From positions 2,506,501 to 2,570,500 of the forward strand of contig CP033051.1 in assembly GCA_003667865.1 (NCBI GenBank): a stretch of 64,000 bases of DNA, written 5' to 3'. Both the position numbers and the translations under genes were made by a program. Source of the stretch: Rossellomorea marisflavi (lineage in GTDB: Bacteria > Bacillota > Bacilli > Bacillales > Bacillaceae_B). The notes beneath the pieces are model-generated. The model saw only the letters and a list, made by a program, of their open reading frames with translations, was not told where the DNA came from and did not search any database. Positions 16,992 to 25,574 of this stretch are shown piece after piece (within the stretch, counting starts at the first letter, position 1; every line of letters starts with the position of its first letter).

Positions 16992-17022
16992 AAAAGGATG
17001 AGGAGCACTCATCCTTTTTTTT
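16991..17022. terminator. bidirectional terminator
   Basis: Stem AAAAAGGATGAG/CTCATCCTTTTT with T runs on both strands. Its edge overlaps the stop codon of the convergent minus-strand gene. Confidence 0.9.
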
Positions 17023-17644
17023 AGTAACAGATACCCACTCGACACTTATTGAAGTCATTCGTTTTAGAATGCAATAGCTTATAAATATAATCGCCCGTAT
17101 CATAGATGGAAATGCTCTTGCCGTTAAGTGGTAATAGGTCTTTCTCCGTTCTGTAATGTCCCAATCTTTCACCGTCAGGTAAATAGGTTGGGCAGACAAT
17201 GGTCCAATCAAATGTTGATGATTTTAGCATAAGATATGCTTTTAAATGATCTTCTGCAGCCTTTGTGCTCTTTCTTTTAGATTCATCGGTTTGGAAACGA
17301 TAGAGGTGGTCTGCAGAACGAGCCTGTAGAATACCTGCAGTTCCTACAGTGATAATTCTTGAAATACTATGTTTTCTCATTGATTTCAAAACTAGTGGCA
17401 TGCTTCGAGAAATAACATCAGATTTATCTGTACCGAGACAGCTGATGACTGCTTGGCATCCTTTTAAAGTCCTATCAATATCATTTTCATTACAAGCATC
17501 TCCACTAATAATATGTTGCCGTCTTGACTCTTCAAGGCTTGATGAATCGCGAACAAGTAGGTTTACGGAGTAACCGTTTTCAAGTAAATGAGGTAGAACA
17601 ACGGAACCCACTCTTCCTGTGCCTCCTAGTAGTGCAATCCTCAT
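17021..17644 (-). CDS. yheG: NAD(P)-binding oxidoreductase-like protein (YheG-like)
   Basis: A 207-residue Rossmann-fold protein of the NmrA/atypical SDR group. The dinucleotide-binding loop is at the start (MRIALLGGTGRVGSVVLPHLLENG, GGxGxxG at residues 7-12), followed by LLVRD at the end of strand 2, GCQAVISCLGTDKSD and SRIITVGTAGI. It may act as a flavin/biliverdin-reductase-like enzyme or redox sensor; substrate unknown. Size and position (after bmrCD) agree with B. subtilis yheG. Ribosome binding site AAAGGAGGAATTGT. Confidence 0.75.
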   Translation of the reverse strand: MRIALLGGTGRVGSVVLPHLLENGYSVNLLVRDSSSLEESRRQHIISGDACNENDIDRTLKGCQAVISCLGTDKSDVISRSMPLVLKSMRKHSISRIITVGTAGILQARSADHLYRFQTDESKRKSTKAAEDHLKAYLMLKSSTFDWTIVCPTYLPDGERLGHYRTEKDLLPLNGKSISIYDTGDYIYKLLHSKTNDFNKCRVGICY

Positions 17645-17840
17645 ACAATTCCTCCTTTTGGAACATAATATCTATGAATATTGTATCCTTTTTAACCTTC
17701 ACGTCCTAAAAATTAGCTTAAATAAATGAAAATTTTCATAATTGCTGTTCTCTTACAATAGGTGTTCTCGAAAATTTTTAGACAAAAACAATATTGAAAA
17801 GAAAAACTATTTAATCTTTTTTTATCTTAAAGCAGTTATG

Positions 17841-17870
17841 TTGACAAAAGATATTGTCTCAAATTATGAT
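17841..17870 (+). promoter_or_regulatory. sigma-A promoter of tcyABC
   Basis: TTGACA at 17841-17846 and TATGAT at 17865-17870 with an 18-base spacer, 51 bases before tcyA. I do not see an S-box or T-box leader, and no regulator operator could be assigned. Confidence 0.65.
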
Positions 17871-17920
17871 GTCCTTCGTAGAAAGAAAATTAATCCGATA
17901 AATTTAATGGGGGTTTAACG

Positions 17921-18742
17921 ATGAAGAAGAAATTATTATTTATGTTATTAGTAGCATTTTCAATTGTTCTGGCTGCTTGCGGTGAAGGAACTGAAAATAA
18001 TGAAAGTAATACGGAAGGTGCTACTGAAGAAACAGCATCTTTATTTGACAAAGTTAAGGAAGAAGGCAAGCTATTAATTGGAACTGAGGGAACATATCCT
18101 CCTTTTACGTTTCATGATGATAGCGGAGAGTTAACTGGATTTGATGTTGAGATTGCTCGTGAAGTTGCTAGTAGACTTGGAGTAGAGGCTGAATTTAAGG
18201 AAACTCAATGGGATGCAATGTTCGAAGGGTTAAATTCAGAACGCTTTGATATGATAGCAAATCAAGTAGGAATTCGTGAGGATCGTCAGGAAAAGTATGA
18301 CTTCTCAAGCCCTTATATTCAATCAAGTGCCGTTGTGGTTGTATTGAAAGATAATAATGATGTCAAAGGATTTGAAGATCTTCAAGGTCTTAATTCTGCT
18401 CAATCCTTAACGAGTAACTACAAAGATATTGCTGAGCAAAATGGAGCAACAATTACTCCTGTAGAAGGATTAGCTCAAGCAATCCAGTTAGTAGAACAAG
18501 AGCGTGTTGATGTTACAGTGAATGATAAGCTATCAATTCTAGATTATTTAAATAAACAAAAAGGAGCAAATATCAAAATTGCTGCTGAAGCAGAGGATGC
18601 ATCTGTAAGTGGCTTAATGTTCCGTAAAGGGAATGAAGAGCTAGTAGAAGCAGTAAATAAAGCGTTAGAGGAAATGATGGAAGATGGAACGTATTTAGAA
18701 ATCTCAGAGAAATGGTTCGGAGAAGATGTATCTCCTAACTAG
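17921..18742 (+). CDS. tcyA: cystine ABC transporter substrate-binding lipoprotein
   Basis: A 273-residue solute-binding lipoprotein with lipobox VLAAC (Cys20). It carries the polar amino-acid binding fold: [62 protein letters not shown]. This wording is close to the cystine-binding protein FliY/TcyA, so L-cystine is the best substrate guess. First gene of a three-gene importer operon; its end overlaps the permease start by 17 bases. Anchored on the outer face of the membrane. The tcyABC naming rests on recalled similarity and operon form; other polar amino acids cannot be excluded. Confidence 0.8.
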   Translation: MKKKLLFMLLVAFSIVLAACGEGTENNESNTEGATEETASLFDKVKEEGKLLIGTEGTYPPFTFHDDSGELTGFDVEIAREVASRLGVEAEFKETQWDAMFEGLNSERFDMIANQVGIREDRQEKYDFSSPYIQSSAVVVVLKDNNDVKGFEDLQGLNSAQSLTSNYKDIAEQNGATITPVEGLAQAIQLVEQERVDVTVNDKLSILDYLNKQKGANIKIAAEAEDASVSGLMFRKGNEELVEAVNKALEEMMEDGTYLEISEKWFGEDVSPN

Positions 18743-19421
18743 TATTTTTCAAGATCCTGAAAAGTTACTATCACTTTTACAAAGCTCCCTACTCCCAATG
18801 GTAAAGGGAGCTTTGTATTATACAATTCCTCTAACAATCTGTTCGTTTATCATTGGGATGATACTAGCTGTTTTAACCGCAATGGCACGAATTTCCGGTC
18901 CTATGATTTTAAGAGGTATTGCAAGGGTATATGTTTCAGCTATTAGAGGTACACCTTTGCTTGTTCAATTATTCATTATCTTTTATGGGCTACCAAACCT
19001 AGGGTTAAAGTTTGACCCATTTCCATCAGCAGTTATTGCTTTCTCTCTTAATGTAGGGGCATATGCATCTGAAATTGTCAGAGCTGCGATTCAATCTATT
19101 CCAAAAGGGCAGTGGGAGGCTGGATATTCAATAGGGATGACGTATTGGCAAGCAATGAAGAGAATTATTCTTCCGCAGGCAGCAAGGGTATCTATTCCTC
19201 CACTTTCTAACTCCTTTATTAGTCTTGTGAAAGATACTTCACTTGCTTCACTAATATTAGTAGCTGAGTTATTTCGCAAAGCACAAGAAATTGCCGCAAC
19301 TACGTATGAATTTCTTCTTTTATATATGGAGGCAGCATTCCTATATTGGATCATGTGTTTTCTGTTAACGATTGTACAGGATCGAATAGAATCAAGACTT
19401 GATCGGTATATTGCGAAATAA
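18726..19421 (+). CDS. tcyB: amino-acid ABC transporter permease (cystine)
   Basis: A 231-residue permease of the HisM type with about five membrane helices. It carries the EAA loop that contacts the ATPase ([34 protein letters not shown], about residues 125-158) and the [17 protein letters not shown] block (about 78-94). The start ATG lies inside the 3' end of tcyA, with GGAG only three bases upstream, so translation is probably coupled to tcyA. Works with the adjacent ATPase and binding protein as a cystine importer. Confidence 0.82.
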   Translation: MYLLTSIFQDPEKLLSLLQSSLLPMVKGALYYTIPLTICSFIIGMILAVLTAMARISGPMILRGIARVYVSAIRGTPLLVQLFIIFYGLPNLGLKFDPFPSAVIAFSLNVGAYASEIVRAAIQSIPKGQWEAGYSIGMTYWQAMKRIILPQAARVSIPPLSNSFISLVKDTSLASLILVAELFRKAQEIAATTYEFLLLYMEAAFLYWIMCFLLTIVQDRIESRLDRYIAK

Positions 19422-19443
19422 ACGAAAGGAGGTTAGTGCCAGT

Positions 19444-20178
19444 ATGATCACGATTAATCGATTGCACAAACGTTTTGGTGAATTAGAAGTATTAAAAGGA
19501 ATGGATGTAACTGTAAAGAAGGGGGAAGTGGTTGTTTTAATTGGTCCCTCGGGTTCAGGTAAAACAACATTTCTTCGTTGCTTAAATGCATTAGAGATTC
19601 CAAATGAAGGCTCCATTCGTATAGATAATGTTTCACTTGATTTTACTAAGAAATCAAATAAAAAAGAACTACTACAACTAAGAAGGCAAACAGGAATGGT
19701 GTTTCAGGGCTATAATTTATTTCCTCATAAAACAGCTTTAGAAAATGTTATGGAAGGCCCAACGATTGTTCAAAAAAAATCTAAGACTGAAGTAAAAGAC
19801 AAAGCGATTCGTTTGCTACAAAAGGTAGGCTTAGGTGACAAGTTAGACTTCTATCCATTTCAACTTTCTGGTGGTCAACAACAGCGTGTTGGTATAGCTC
19901 GTGCACTTGCTATTGAACCAAAAGTCATGTTATTTGATGAGCCTACCTCTGCTTTAGATCCAGAATTAGTCGGTGAAGTGTTAAAGGTGATGAAGAACTT
20001 AGCAGAAGAAGGCATGACGATGGTTGTTGTCACACATGAAATGCGTTTTGCTAAAGAAGTAGCAGATAAAGTTATATTTATGGATCAGGGAAAAATCGTA
20101 GAAGAAGGAGACCCAAGCCGGATTTTTGACCAACCTACAAATGAGAGAACAAAACAATTTCTGAGCTTAATTCAATAA
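19444..20178 (+). CDS. tcyC: amino-acid ABC transporter ATP-binding protein (cystine)
   Basis: A 245-residue ATPase. Motifs: Walker [10 protein letters not shown] (about residues 35-43), Q-loop [17 protein letters not shown], signature LSGGQQQR (about 142), Walker [15 protein letters not shown] and H-loop VVTHEM. This is the standard set for the polar amino-acid importer family. I start it at ATG 19444, which follows AAAGGAGGTTAGTGCCAGT; an in-frame ATG at 19399 lies inside tcyB and lacks a site. It energises the TcyAB importer. Confidence 0.85.
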   Translation: MITINRLHKRFGELEVLKGMDVTVKKGEVVVLIGPSGSGKTTFLRCLNALEIPNEGSIRIDNVSLDFTKKSNKKELLQLRRQTGMVFQGYNLFPHKTALENVMEGPTIVQKKSKTEVKDKAIRLLQKVGLGDKLDFYPFQLSGGQQQRVGIARALAIEPKVMLFDEPTSALDPELVGEVLKVMKNLAEEGMTMVVVTHEMRFAKEVADKVIFMDQGKIVEEGDPSRIFDQPTNERTKQFLSLIQ

Positions 20179-20209
20179 GTGGGTAACGTTTAACTTGGTG
20201 CGGGTGATG

Positions 20210-20388
20210 CGGACATTTAGTACGCTATTATTGAAATAAACGCATATTTAGATGATTTTGAGGACATTTGTTCCGCTATTTAGAGAGAATAGGATGAAAT
20301 CAACGGTGATTTTATATAATAACGGAATAAATGTCCGTAGACATCCCATATATTCGTCTTTTTATCAATATAACGGAATAAATGTCCG
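20210..20388. repeat. 179-bp four-unit palindromic element, copy A
   Basis: Two forward units (starting 20210 and 20261; cggacatttagtacgctat, aggacatttgttccgctat) and two reversed units (ending 20337 and 20388; ataacggaataaatgtccg twice). Spacing is 51, 77 and 51 bp. It lies between tcyC and a terminator. The two 31-bp spacers are partly complementary. No coding potential. See the copies at 39894-40072 and 49913-50091. Confidence 0.9.
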
Positions 20389-20475
20389 CTCGGATTACTT
20401 GCTTCTATTCCTAATCAGCAATGTTGTTAAGTGCATTCTAGAGTACTTAGGTCAAACAGTTAAGTATATTAAAGT

Positions 20476-20507
20476 AACGCTTGGTTGCACTAACCAAGCG
20501 TTTTTGT
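20476..20507 (+). terminator. terminator downstream of tcyABC and repeat A
   Basis: Stem AACGCTTGGTT (20476-20486) / AACCAAGCGTT (20492-20502) followed by TTTTT. It is 300 bases after tcyC, so the repeat element would be part of the tcy transcript. Confidence 0.85.
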
Positions 20508-20707
20508 ATATGTAATTCAGTATGATTTATTCAGTTCTAATAACTGTCTTCAGCGCATTAATGGAAGTAGCTAACACCTTACAATGATCTGTTTCTTTTA
20601 TAAAAATGTCATTAATAAAAAATATTTAACAGAATTTAATTGAAAGTAGGTTAATACGTATCTAATGGTGGTAAAGATGATAATAACGCGTAAAAGGAGA
20701 TGATTTG

Positions 20708-22084
20708 GTGGACTACAGAATTGAAAAGGATACTCTTGGTGAAATCAAGGTTCCCACAGATCGTTATTGGGGTGCCCAGACACAAAGAAGTAAAGAAAAC
20801 TTTAAAATTAGTCATGAAAAAATGCCGATAGAAGTTACATATGCGTTTGCTCAACTCAAAAAAGCAGCTGCCATTGTAAATCATTCACTTGGAACGATAT
20901 CACAAAATAAGTCAGAAGCCATTGTAAAAGCATGTGAAGATATTATTTCAGGGAAGTATGATGATCATTTTCCACTCGTTGTATGGCAAACTGGTAGTGG
21001 AACTCAATCGAATATGAATGTAAATGAAGTTGTTGCCAATCGGGCAAATGCCTATTTAGCTGAAAAAAACTCTGAAGAAAAGGTGCATCCTAATGATGAT
21101 GTAAATATGTCACAAAGCTCCAATGATACTTTTCCGACGGCTATGCACATTGCGGTATATCATGAAATTGTCTCCTCTTTAGTTCCAGTATTAAAGACAT
21201 TTGTTGAGACACTTCGTACTAAAGAAGAAGCATTTTCAGATATTATCAAGATCGGTCGAACACACTTGCAGGATGCAACACCCTTAACTCTTGGGCAGGA
21301 AATTAGTGGTTGGAGAACCATGATAGAGCGTTCTCTTTCTATGGTAGAAGAGAGTAAAATGCATATTCTAAATTTAGCTATCGGAGGAACTGCAGTAGGT
21401 ACTGGTATTAATGCTGACCCTACTTTTGGGGAAAAAGTCGCTGAACAATTGCAAAAGCAAACAGGATATCCTTTTGTATCTTCAGAAAATAAATTTCATG
21501 CATTAACAGCCCATGATGAATTGGTATATGTCCATGGGGCATTAAAAGCAATAGCATCAGATATTATGAAGATTGCAAATGATGTAAGATGGCTAGCGAG
21601 TGGACCAAGAAGTGGAATTGGAGAAATCACAATCCCAGCAAACGAACCTGGTAGCTCTATTATGCCAGGTAAAGTGAATCCAACTCAAAGTGAAGCAATA
21701 ACAATGGTTTCTGCACAAGTATTTGGAAATGATGCAACGATTGGGTTTGCTGCAAGTCAAGGGAATTTTGAATTGAATGTATTTAAACCTGTAATTGTTT
21801 ATAATGTTTTACAATCAATTCGATTATTAGCAGATGGAATCCAGTCATTTAATGCAAAATGTGTAGTAGGAATAGAAGCAAATCTAGAGGTGATCGAAAG
21901 GTTTGTTGAAAATTCATTAATGCTCGTTACAGCACTGAATCCACATATCGGCTATGAAAAGGCAGCAGAAATTGCGAAGCTTGCACATAAGGAGAATCTA
22001 ACTCTAAAGGAAGCTGCAATTCAAACAGGGTATTTAACAGAAGAGAAGTATGATGAGTGGATTAATCCTGCAGGTATGGTGTAA
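20708..22084 (+). CDS. fumC: class II fumarate hydratase FumC
   Basis: Cytosolic TCA-cycle enzyme that interconverts fumarate and malate without iron-sulfur. At 458 residues it is family length. The fumarase/aspartase signature [11 protein letters not shown] is at about residues 315-325, with the conserved [31 protein letters not shown] and [14 protein letters not shown] blocks. I choose GTG 20708 (product [12 protein letters not shown]) over TTG 20705, because AAGGAG is then at normal distance and the N-terminus matches B. subtilis FumC. Monocistronic. Confidence 0.95.
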   Translation: MDYRIEKDTLGEIKVPTDRYWGAQTQRSKENFKISHEKMPIEVTYAFAQLKKAAAIVNHSLGTISQNKSEAIVKACEDIISGKYDDHFPLVVWQTGSGTQSNMNVNEVVANRANAYLAEKNSEEKVHPNDDVNMSQSSNDTFPTAMHIAVYHEIVSSLVPVLKTFVETLRTKEEAFSDIIKIGRTHLQDATPLTLGQEISGWRTMIERSLSMVEESKMHILNLAIGGTAVGTGINADPTFGEKVAEQLQKQTGYPFVSSENKFHALTAHDELVYVHGALKAIASDIMKIANDVRWLASGPRSGIGEITIPANEPGSSIMPGKVNPTQSEAITMVSAQVFGNDATIGFAASQGNFELNVFKPVIVYNVLQSIRLLADGIQSFNAKCVVGIEANLEVIERFVENSLMLVTALNPHIGYEKAAEIAKLAHKENLTLKEAAIQTGYLTEEKYDEWINPAGMV

Positions 22085-22114
22085 GGAGCTAAAAGTAATA
22101 TAAAATAAATAGAA

Positions 22115-22141
22115 GAGCCCCTGATAGAGTATCAGGGGCTC
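22115..22141. terminator. hairpin between fumC and the SASP gene
   Basis: A perfect 12-bp stem, GAGCCCCTGATA/TATCAGGGGCTC, with a 3-base loop, between convergent genes. The minus-strand tail (TTCTATTT) is the more terminator-like. Confidence 0.8.
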
Positions 22142-22164
22142 AAGCCATTAATATTTAATTTTCA

Positions 22165-22380
22165 TTATTGTTGAGTGTATCCACCGATTTGTTGTTCAGC
22201 CATCTGAACTAAACGTTTCGTGATTTCTCCACCAACTGAACCGTTAGCGCGAGATGTTGCATCTGGTCCAAGATTTACACCAAATTCAGAAGCGATTTCA
22301 TACTTCATTTGGTCAATTGCTTGTTGTGCTCCAGGTGCTACTAATTGGTTTGAATTGTTGCTGTTAGAAGATTGTGCCAT
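22165..22380 (-). CDS. alpha/beta-type small acid-soluble spore protein
   Basis: A 71-residue DNA-coating spore protein (SspA/SspB type) that protects spore DNA and is degraded at germination. Family marks: [42 protein letters not shown]. The germination protease site lies in EIASEFG (residues 28-34), and the [14 protein letters not shown] motif binds DNA. Ribosome binding site AAGGAGATGACAGAAC. It has a sigma-G-type promoter at 22515-22544 and an unusual cloverleaf in the roughly 130-base leader. Position near yheE-type genes suggests sspB, but alpha/beta paralogues cannot be told apart here. Confidence 0.95.
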   Translation of the reverse strand: MAQSSNSNNSNQLVAPGAQQAIDQMKYEIASEFGVNLGPDATSRANGSVGGEITKRLVQMAEQQIGGYTQQ

Positions 22381-22412
22381 GTTCTGTCATCTCCTTGTTG
22401 TAATTTTTTTTT

Positions 22413-22475
22413 GGGTTAGCTGGAATTGCACCAGCGCGCAATCGATTATTGCGACCATCTTAAATGGTGTAACCC
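22413..22475 (-). promoter_or_regulatory. perfect four-way-junction (tRNA-like) element in the SASP leader
   Basis: Closing stem GGGTTA/TAACCC (22413-22418 with 22470-22475) encloses three hairpins: GCTGG/CCAGC (22419-22435), CGCAAT/ATTGCG (22437-22453) and ACCAT/ATGGT (22454-22468). All 22 pairs are Watson-Crick, with only two unpaired junction bases. Read on the minus strand it is a cloverleaf whose last arm has a 7-base loop, TGCAATT, close to a tRNA T-loop. It lacks D-loop guanines, U33 and a variable loop, so it is not a normal tRNA. Function unknown. Confidence 0.75.
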
Positions 22476-22514
22476 ACCGTGTAAGAATTGTTTCTTTGTT
22501 GCGTTGTCATTAAG

Positions 22515-22544
22515 TAGTATGTTTCAGTTATTTTTTTTTATACA
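22515..22544 (-). promoter_or_regulatory. sigma-G-type promoter of the SASP gene
   Basis: On the minus strand: -35 TGTATA (22539-22544), 17-base spacer, -10 CATACTA (22515-22521). This fits forespore sigma-G promoters (TGAATA / CATACTA) and is upstream of a gene class known to use sigma-G. It sets a leader of about 130 bases containing the cloverleaf. Confidence 0.7.
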
Positions 22545-22788
22545 AGAAATTTAATTTAATTTTTTATTTCTTTTTTGAGGCTTGAGAAATTCTTTTGCCT
22601 TATGAGCTGTTTGAATTTCTTTCTTGCCTCTGCACTAACTATTGTGGATGTTTTTAAAAGAAATATACAAAAAGAAGCAAAGAAATTTCTTCCATTAAAA
22701 GTACCAAGAATATGATTACATAATAAAACTGCTTTCGAAAAATATAAGATTATAACAAAATAATGAAAGAAAGTAGTGGTGATAATGC

Positions 22789-23040
22789 ATGAAAGCATGT
22801 GCATTATGCAATGGTATCATTGAACATAGAGGGAATTGTTCTAAATGTGGTTTTGATACAATGGATCAAGGAAGATATTATGATTACTATGATGACTACA
22901 GTGCATATATGGATATAGAACAAATCAAATTAGCAGATGGAGTCCCAAACAGCAGCTGTTCAGATGAGTGTCTTCATTTATTCTTATGTGTGAATTGTGG
23001 TAATGAAGAAGGAAAAACTATTCAATTTACTGAATTCTAA
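22789..23040 (+). CDS. small zinc-ribbon-like protein, 83 aa
   Basis: A short acidic, tyrosine-rich protein with paired cysteines: CALCNG (residues 4-7), NCSKCGFD (17-20) and a later C-x3-C / CVNCGNEEG. The pattern suggests a small zinc ribbon, but I do not know the family. ATG follows GTGGTGATAATGC, a modest ribosome binding site. A perfect 34-bp palindromic terminator follows. Function unknown. Confidence 0.7.
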   Translation: MKACALCNGIIEHRGNCSKCGFDTMDQGRYYDYYDDYSAYMDIEQIKLADGVPNSSCSDECLHLFLCVNCGNEEGKTIQFTEF

Positions 23041-23066
23041 TATAAAGATTACTATACGAATGAAAT

Positions 23067-23100
23067 AAGAGTGCCCCGGTATTAATACCGGGGCACTCTT
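23067..23100. terminator. perfect 34-bp palindromic terminator
   Basis: AAGAGTGCCCCGGTATT is followed directly by its exact reverse complement, between the convergent zinc-ribbon and msmX genes. Confidence 0.9.
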
Positions 23101-23127
23101 CTCTATATTAAGGAAAGGGGGATTAGG

Positions 23128-24225
23128 TTAGCGAATTCGTAATTCTGTTTCAAGGTCAAAGAAATGTGCTTTGTTCATATCTAATGCAAGCTCTACAGAT
23201 TGACCTGCCTTAAGGTCAGAGCGAGAATCAACACGTGCAACAAATTCCTGTCCATCTAATGATGAATATAGCATTGTTTCAGCACCAAGTAGCTCAGCAA
23301 CCTCGATCGTAACATTGATTTTAGAACCCTGAGCAGACTCAATGAAGATTGGCTCATCATGAATATCTTCAGGTCTTACCCCAAGAGCAACTTCTTTTCC
23401 GACATAGCCTTGGTCACGTAATGTTTTCATTTTTCCTTCTGGTACATTTAAGCTTAGATTACCTAATTTAAATACGCCATCTTCAAGTGTTCCATTGAAG
23501 AAGTTCATAGCTGGTGAACCAATGAACCCACCTACGAAGATATTTTCTGGCTTATCATATACTTCTTTTGGAGAACCAACTTGCTGAATAACTCCATCCT
23601 TCATAATAACGATACGAGTTGCCATTGTCATTGCTTCAGTTTGGTCATGTGTTACATAGATTGTTGTTGTTTGAAGACGTTGATGAAGCTTTGCAATTTC
23701 AGCACGCATTTGAACACGAAGTTTTGCATCTAAGTTTGATAACGGCTCATCCATTAAGAAAACTTTAGCGTCACGTACAATGGCACGTCCTAAAGCAACA
23801 CGTTGACGTTGTCCACCAGATAATGCTTTAGGCTTACGGTCTAGTAATGCATCAAGGCCTAAGATTGCTGCAGCTTCTTTAACACGACGATCAATTTCAG
23901 CTTTATCAAACTTACGAAGTTTAAGACCAAATGCCATATTATCATAAACACTCATATGTGGATATAATGCATAGTTTTGGAATACCATCGCAATATCGCG
24001 ATCTTTTGGCGCAACGTCATTTACACGTTGACCATCGATAAAGAAGTCACCCTTTGAAATTTCTTCAAGACCAGCAACCATACGTAACGTTGTTGACTTA
24101 CCACAACCAGATGGTCCAACAAATACGATAAATTCTTTATCTTGGATGTCTAGGTTGAAATCTTTCACTGCGGTTACTTTATTATCATAAATCTTATATA
24201 TATTCTGTAATTTTAACTCTGCCAT
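23128..24225 (-). CDS. msmX: multi-sugar ABC importer ATPase MsmX
   Basis: A 365-residue ATPase, the same length as B. subtilis MsmX, which energises several carbohydrate importers that lack their own ATPase. Motifs: Walker A GPSGCGKST (37-45), Q-loop MVFQNYALYPHMSVYDN, signature ALSGGQRQRVALGRAIVRD (about 133-151), Walker B VFLMDEPLSNLDAKLR and H-loop YVTHDQTEA. A C-terminal OB/TOBE domain contains the typical GVRPEDIHDE. It stands alone, without permeases, as expected for a shared ATPase. Ribosome binding site ATAGGAGGTC. A near-consensus cre site lies just upstream. Confidence 0.93.
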   Translation of the reverse strand: MAELKLQNIYKIYDNKVTAVKDFNLDIQDKEFIVFVGPSGCGKSTTLRMVAGLEEISKGDFFIDGQRVNDVAPKDRDIAMVFQNYALYPHMSVYDNMAFGLKLRKFDKAEIDRRVKEAAAILGLDALLDRKPKALSGGQRQRVALGRAIVRDAKVFLMDEPLSNLDAKLRVQMRAEIAKLHQRLQTTTIYVTHDQTEAMTMATRIVIMKDGVIQQVGSPKEVYDKPENIFVGGFIGSPAMNFFNGTLEDGVFKLGNLSLNVPEGKMKTLRDQGYVGKEVALGVRPEDIHDEPIFIESAQGSKINVTIEVAELLGAETMLYSSLDGQEFVARVDSRSDLKAGQSVELALDMNKAHFFDLETELRIR

Positions 24226-24245
24226 TGAAAAGACCTCCTATAAAT

Positions 24246-24260
24246 TTAAAACGTTTTCAT
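24246..24260 (-). promoter_or_regulatory. candidate cre (CcpA) site upstream of msmX
   Basis: On the minus strand ATGAAAACGTTTTAA, which matches the cre consensus WTGNAANCGNWNNCW at all constrained positions except the C near the end. It lies 21-35 bases before the msmX start. Regulation by CcpA is only inferred. Confidence 0.4.
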
Positions 24261-24318
24261 TTCTAAACTTATTGTATAGAAAGCGGATACAGAAAGAAAT
24301 GGTTAACGTGCACAAACT

Positions 24319-25242
24319 TTAACTCTGTTTTTTATGCACCCTGCTAGATTCATACTCTAAGCATGCAAAATAGACAAATAAAGATCCTTCAAATGATTTT
24401 AGATCAATCTTTGTTTTCTCCATAAATCGATCAATTCGATATTGTACACTATTACGATGCATGTACAATTCTTTTGCGGTTTGACTTGTATTTAACTGGT
24501 TTTCTAGGAAGGTTTTTATTGTTTTTAATACAATTTCGTCTTCTGAAAACACGGAGAATATGCTACCAAAGAGGCTATCCCTAAGCTCCTTTGGTGCAAA
24601 CTGCACTATATAGTAGGAGGAAATGGACTCAATAGAAAATATTCTCTTAGCTTGAAACTGTTCCTTTGCGAAAAGAAACATCTTCTCTTCCTCATGAAAC
24701 CCACTTGAAAATTCATTGTTTACAGTTCGAGATTGGCCAATAAAGAAGGAAGGGGATACATAGAAGTCTGCCTCGATTACTTTTGCTGCAGAAAGTAGTT
24801 CTTCTTTAGAAGTTAACGAGCTAGATAAATTTTCAAGAACAACTCCAGAAAAATGATTTTTAAAAATAATAATACAATCATTAGCAAACAAATGTTGCAT
24901 TGCTTCTGAAAGTGCAACGAGATCAATTTCTCCTTCAAGGGAAAAGTGGATACTACGAAAATCCCTATGTTCTTCATTAGGAAGAGTCTCTGAACCTCGA
25001 TACAAATAATCAAACCATTTTACGCTTTCAGGATGCGGCTGAAATAAATGCTCATTCATTGTTACTTCTTTAAATAAACAGACAAGTAAGGAGTGCTCAG
25101 CTTCATTGAGTTCATTTTTTGGAATTCCTAAGTATTCATTTTCATCTTGTGTTGTAAACCAGAAAAAATCATTATCTACTTGAACGGGAGAAAGCTCCTG
25201 GTAAATGGCATTTTGGTATTTTTTTAGCAAGGATTTTAGCAT
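24319..25242 (-). CDS. PucR/CdaR-type transcription regulator (YxkF-like)
   Basis: A 307-residue protein with a C-terminal PucR-type helix-turn-helix (LNTSQTAKELYMHRNSVQYRIDRFMEKTKIDL, about residues 250-282). The middle part resembles a degenerate GGDEF-like sensor, and the N-terminus is unassigned. It is encoded just upstream of msmX on the same strand (93-base gap). From memory, B. subtilis yxkF has the same position next to msmX, so a role in carbohydrate uptake control is plausible but unproven. Ribosome binding site is GTGAGGGAAAAA. Confidence 0.72.
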   Translation of the reverse strand: MLKSLLKKYQNAIYQELSPVQVDNDFFWFTTQDENEYLGIPKNELNEAEHSLLVCLFKEVTMNEHLFQPHPESVKWFDYLYRGSETLPNEEHRDFRSIHFSLEGEIDLVALSEAMQHLFANDCIIIFKNHFSGVVLENLSSSLTSKEELLSAAKVIEADFYVSPSFFIGQSRTVNNEFSSGFHEEEKMFLFAKEQFQAKRIFSIESISSYYIVQFAPKELRDSLFGSIFSVFSEDEIVLKTIKTFLENQLNTSQTAKELYMHRNSVQYRIDRFMEKTKIDLKSFEGSLFVYFACLEYESSRVHKKQS

Positions 25243-25574
25243 TTTTTTCCCTCACTCTAACTATTATTAGGATTAAGTTCTATTAACTTGTCCTTATTGT
25301 ATGAAAAGTTCTACTTGTATTCAAAAATTTGGTTCTTAAAATTATATCATTTAATACCTATAGTAAGGGCTTTTTGTTTTTATGAATCTAGTTTGTGATT
25401 TCAATACTCACATTGTTTTACAACCTCAATTTGGGTTCTTTTGCATAGAAACACTAACTTACTTATAGTGCTCGATTTTTAATAAAAATACAGTCGAAAC
25501 AATACTAAATATGGTAAAATATTGATGGAATTGTAGTTAGTATTTAGAATTTTTTTTAAAAAGGGGAAGGTAGT
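25243..25574. other. intergenic gap, no gene seen
   Basis: AT-rich spacer between the divergent regulator and yvbH genes. It presumably holds both promoters, but I could not pick out a convincing -35/-10 pair. No hairpin or repeat of note. Confidence 0.5.

Noticed and set aside
17644-17920. S-box or T-box riboswitch upstream of the cystine transporter
   Set aside because: No conserved core (for example T-box sequence or terminator/antiterminator pair) could be found; only a plain promoter is visible.
20210-20388. CRISPR-like array because of four repeated units
   Set aside because: Units are in inverted pairs, spacers are not unique invaders of equal size in one direction, and there are no cas genes.
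20252-20515. 87-residue plus-strand ORF
   Set aside because: It consists of repeat copy A and the terminator downstream of it.
22413-22475. Functional tRNA gene
   Set aside because: The cloverleaf is perfect, but it has no U33, no D-loop GG, a one-base variable loop, 6-bp acceptor pairing and no CCA end, and it lies inside a protein gene leader.
22556-22804. 82-residue minus-strand ORF with hydrophobic N-terminus
   Set aside because: It has no ribosome binding site and overlaps the start of the zinc-ribbon gene; composition looks like random AT-rich DNA.
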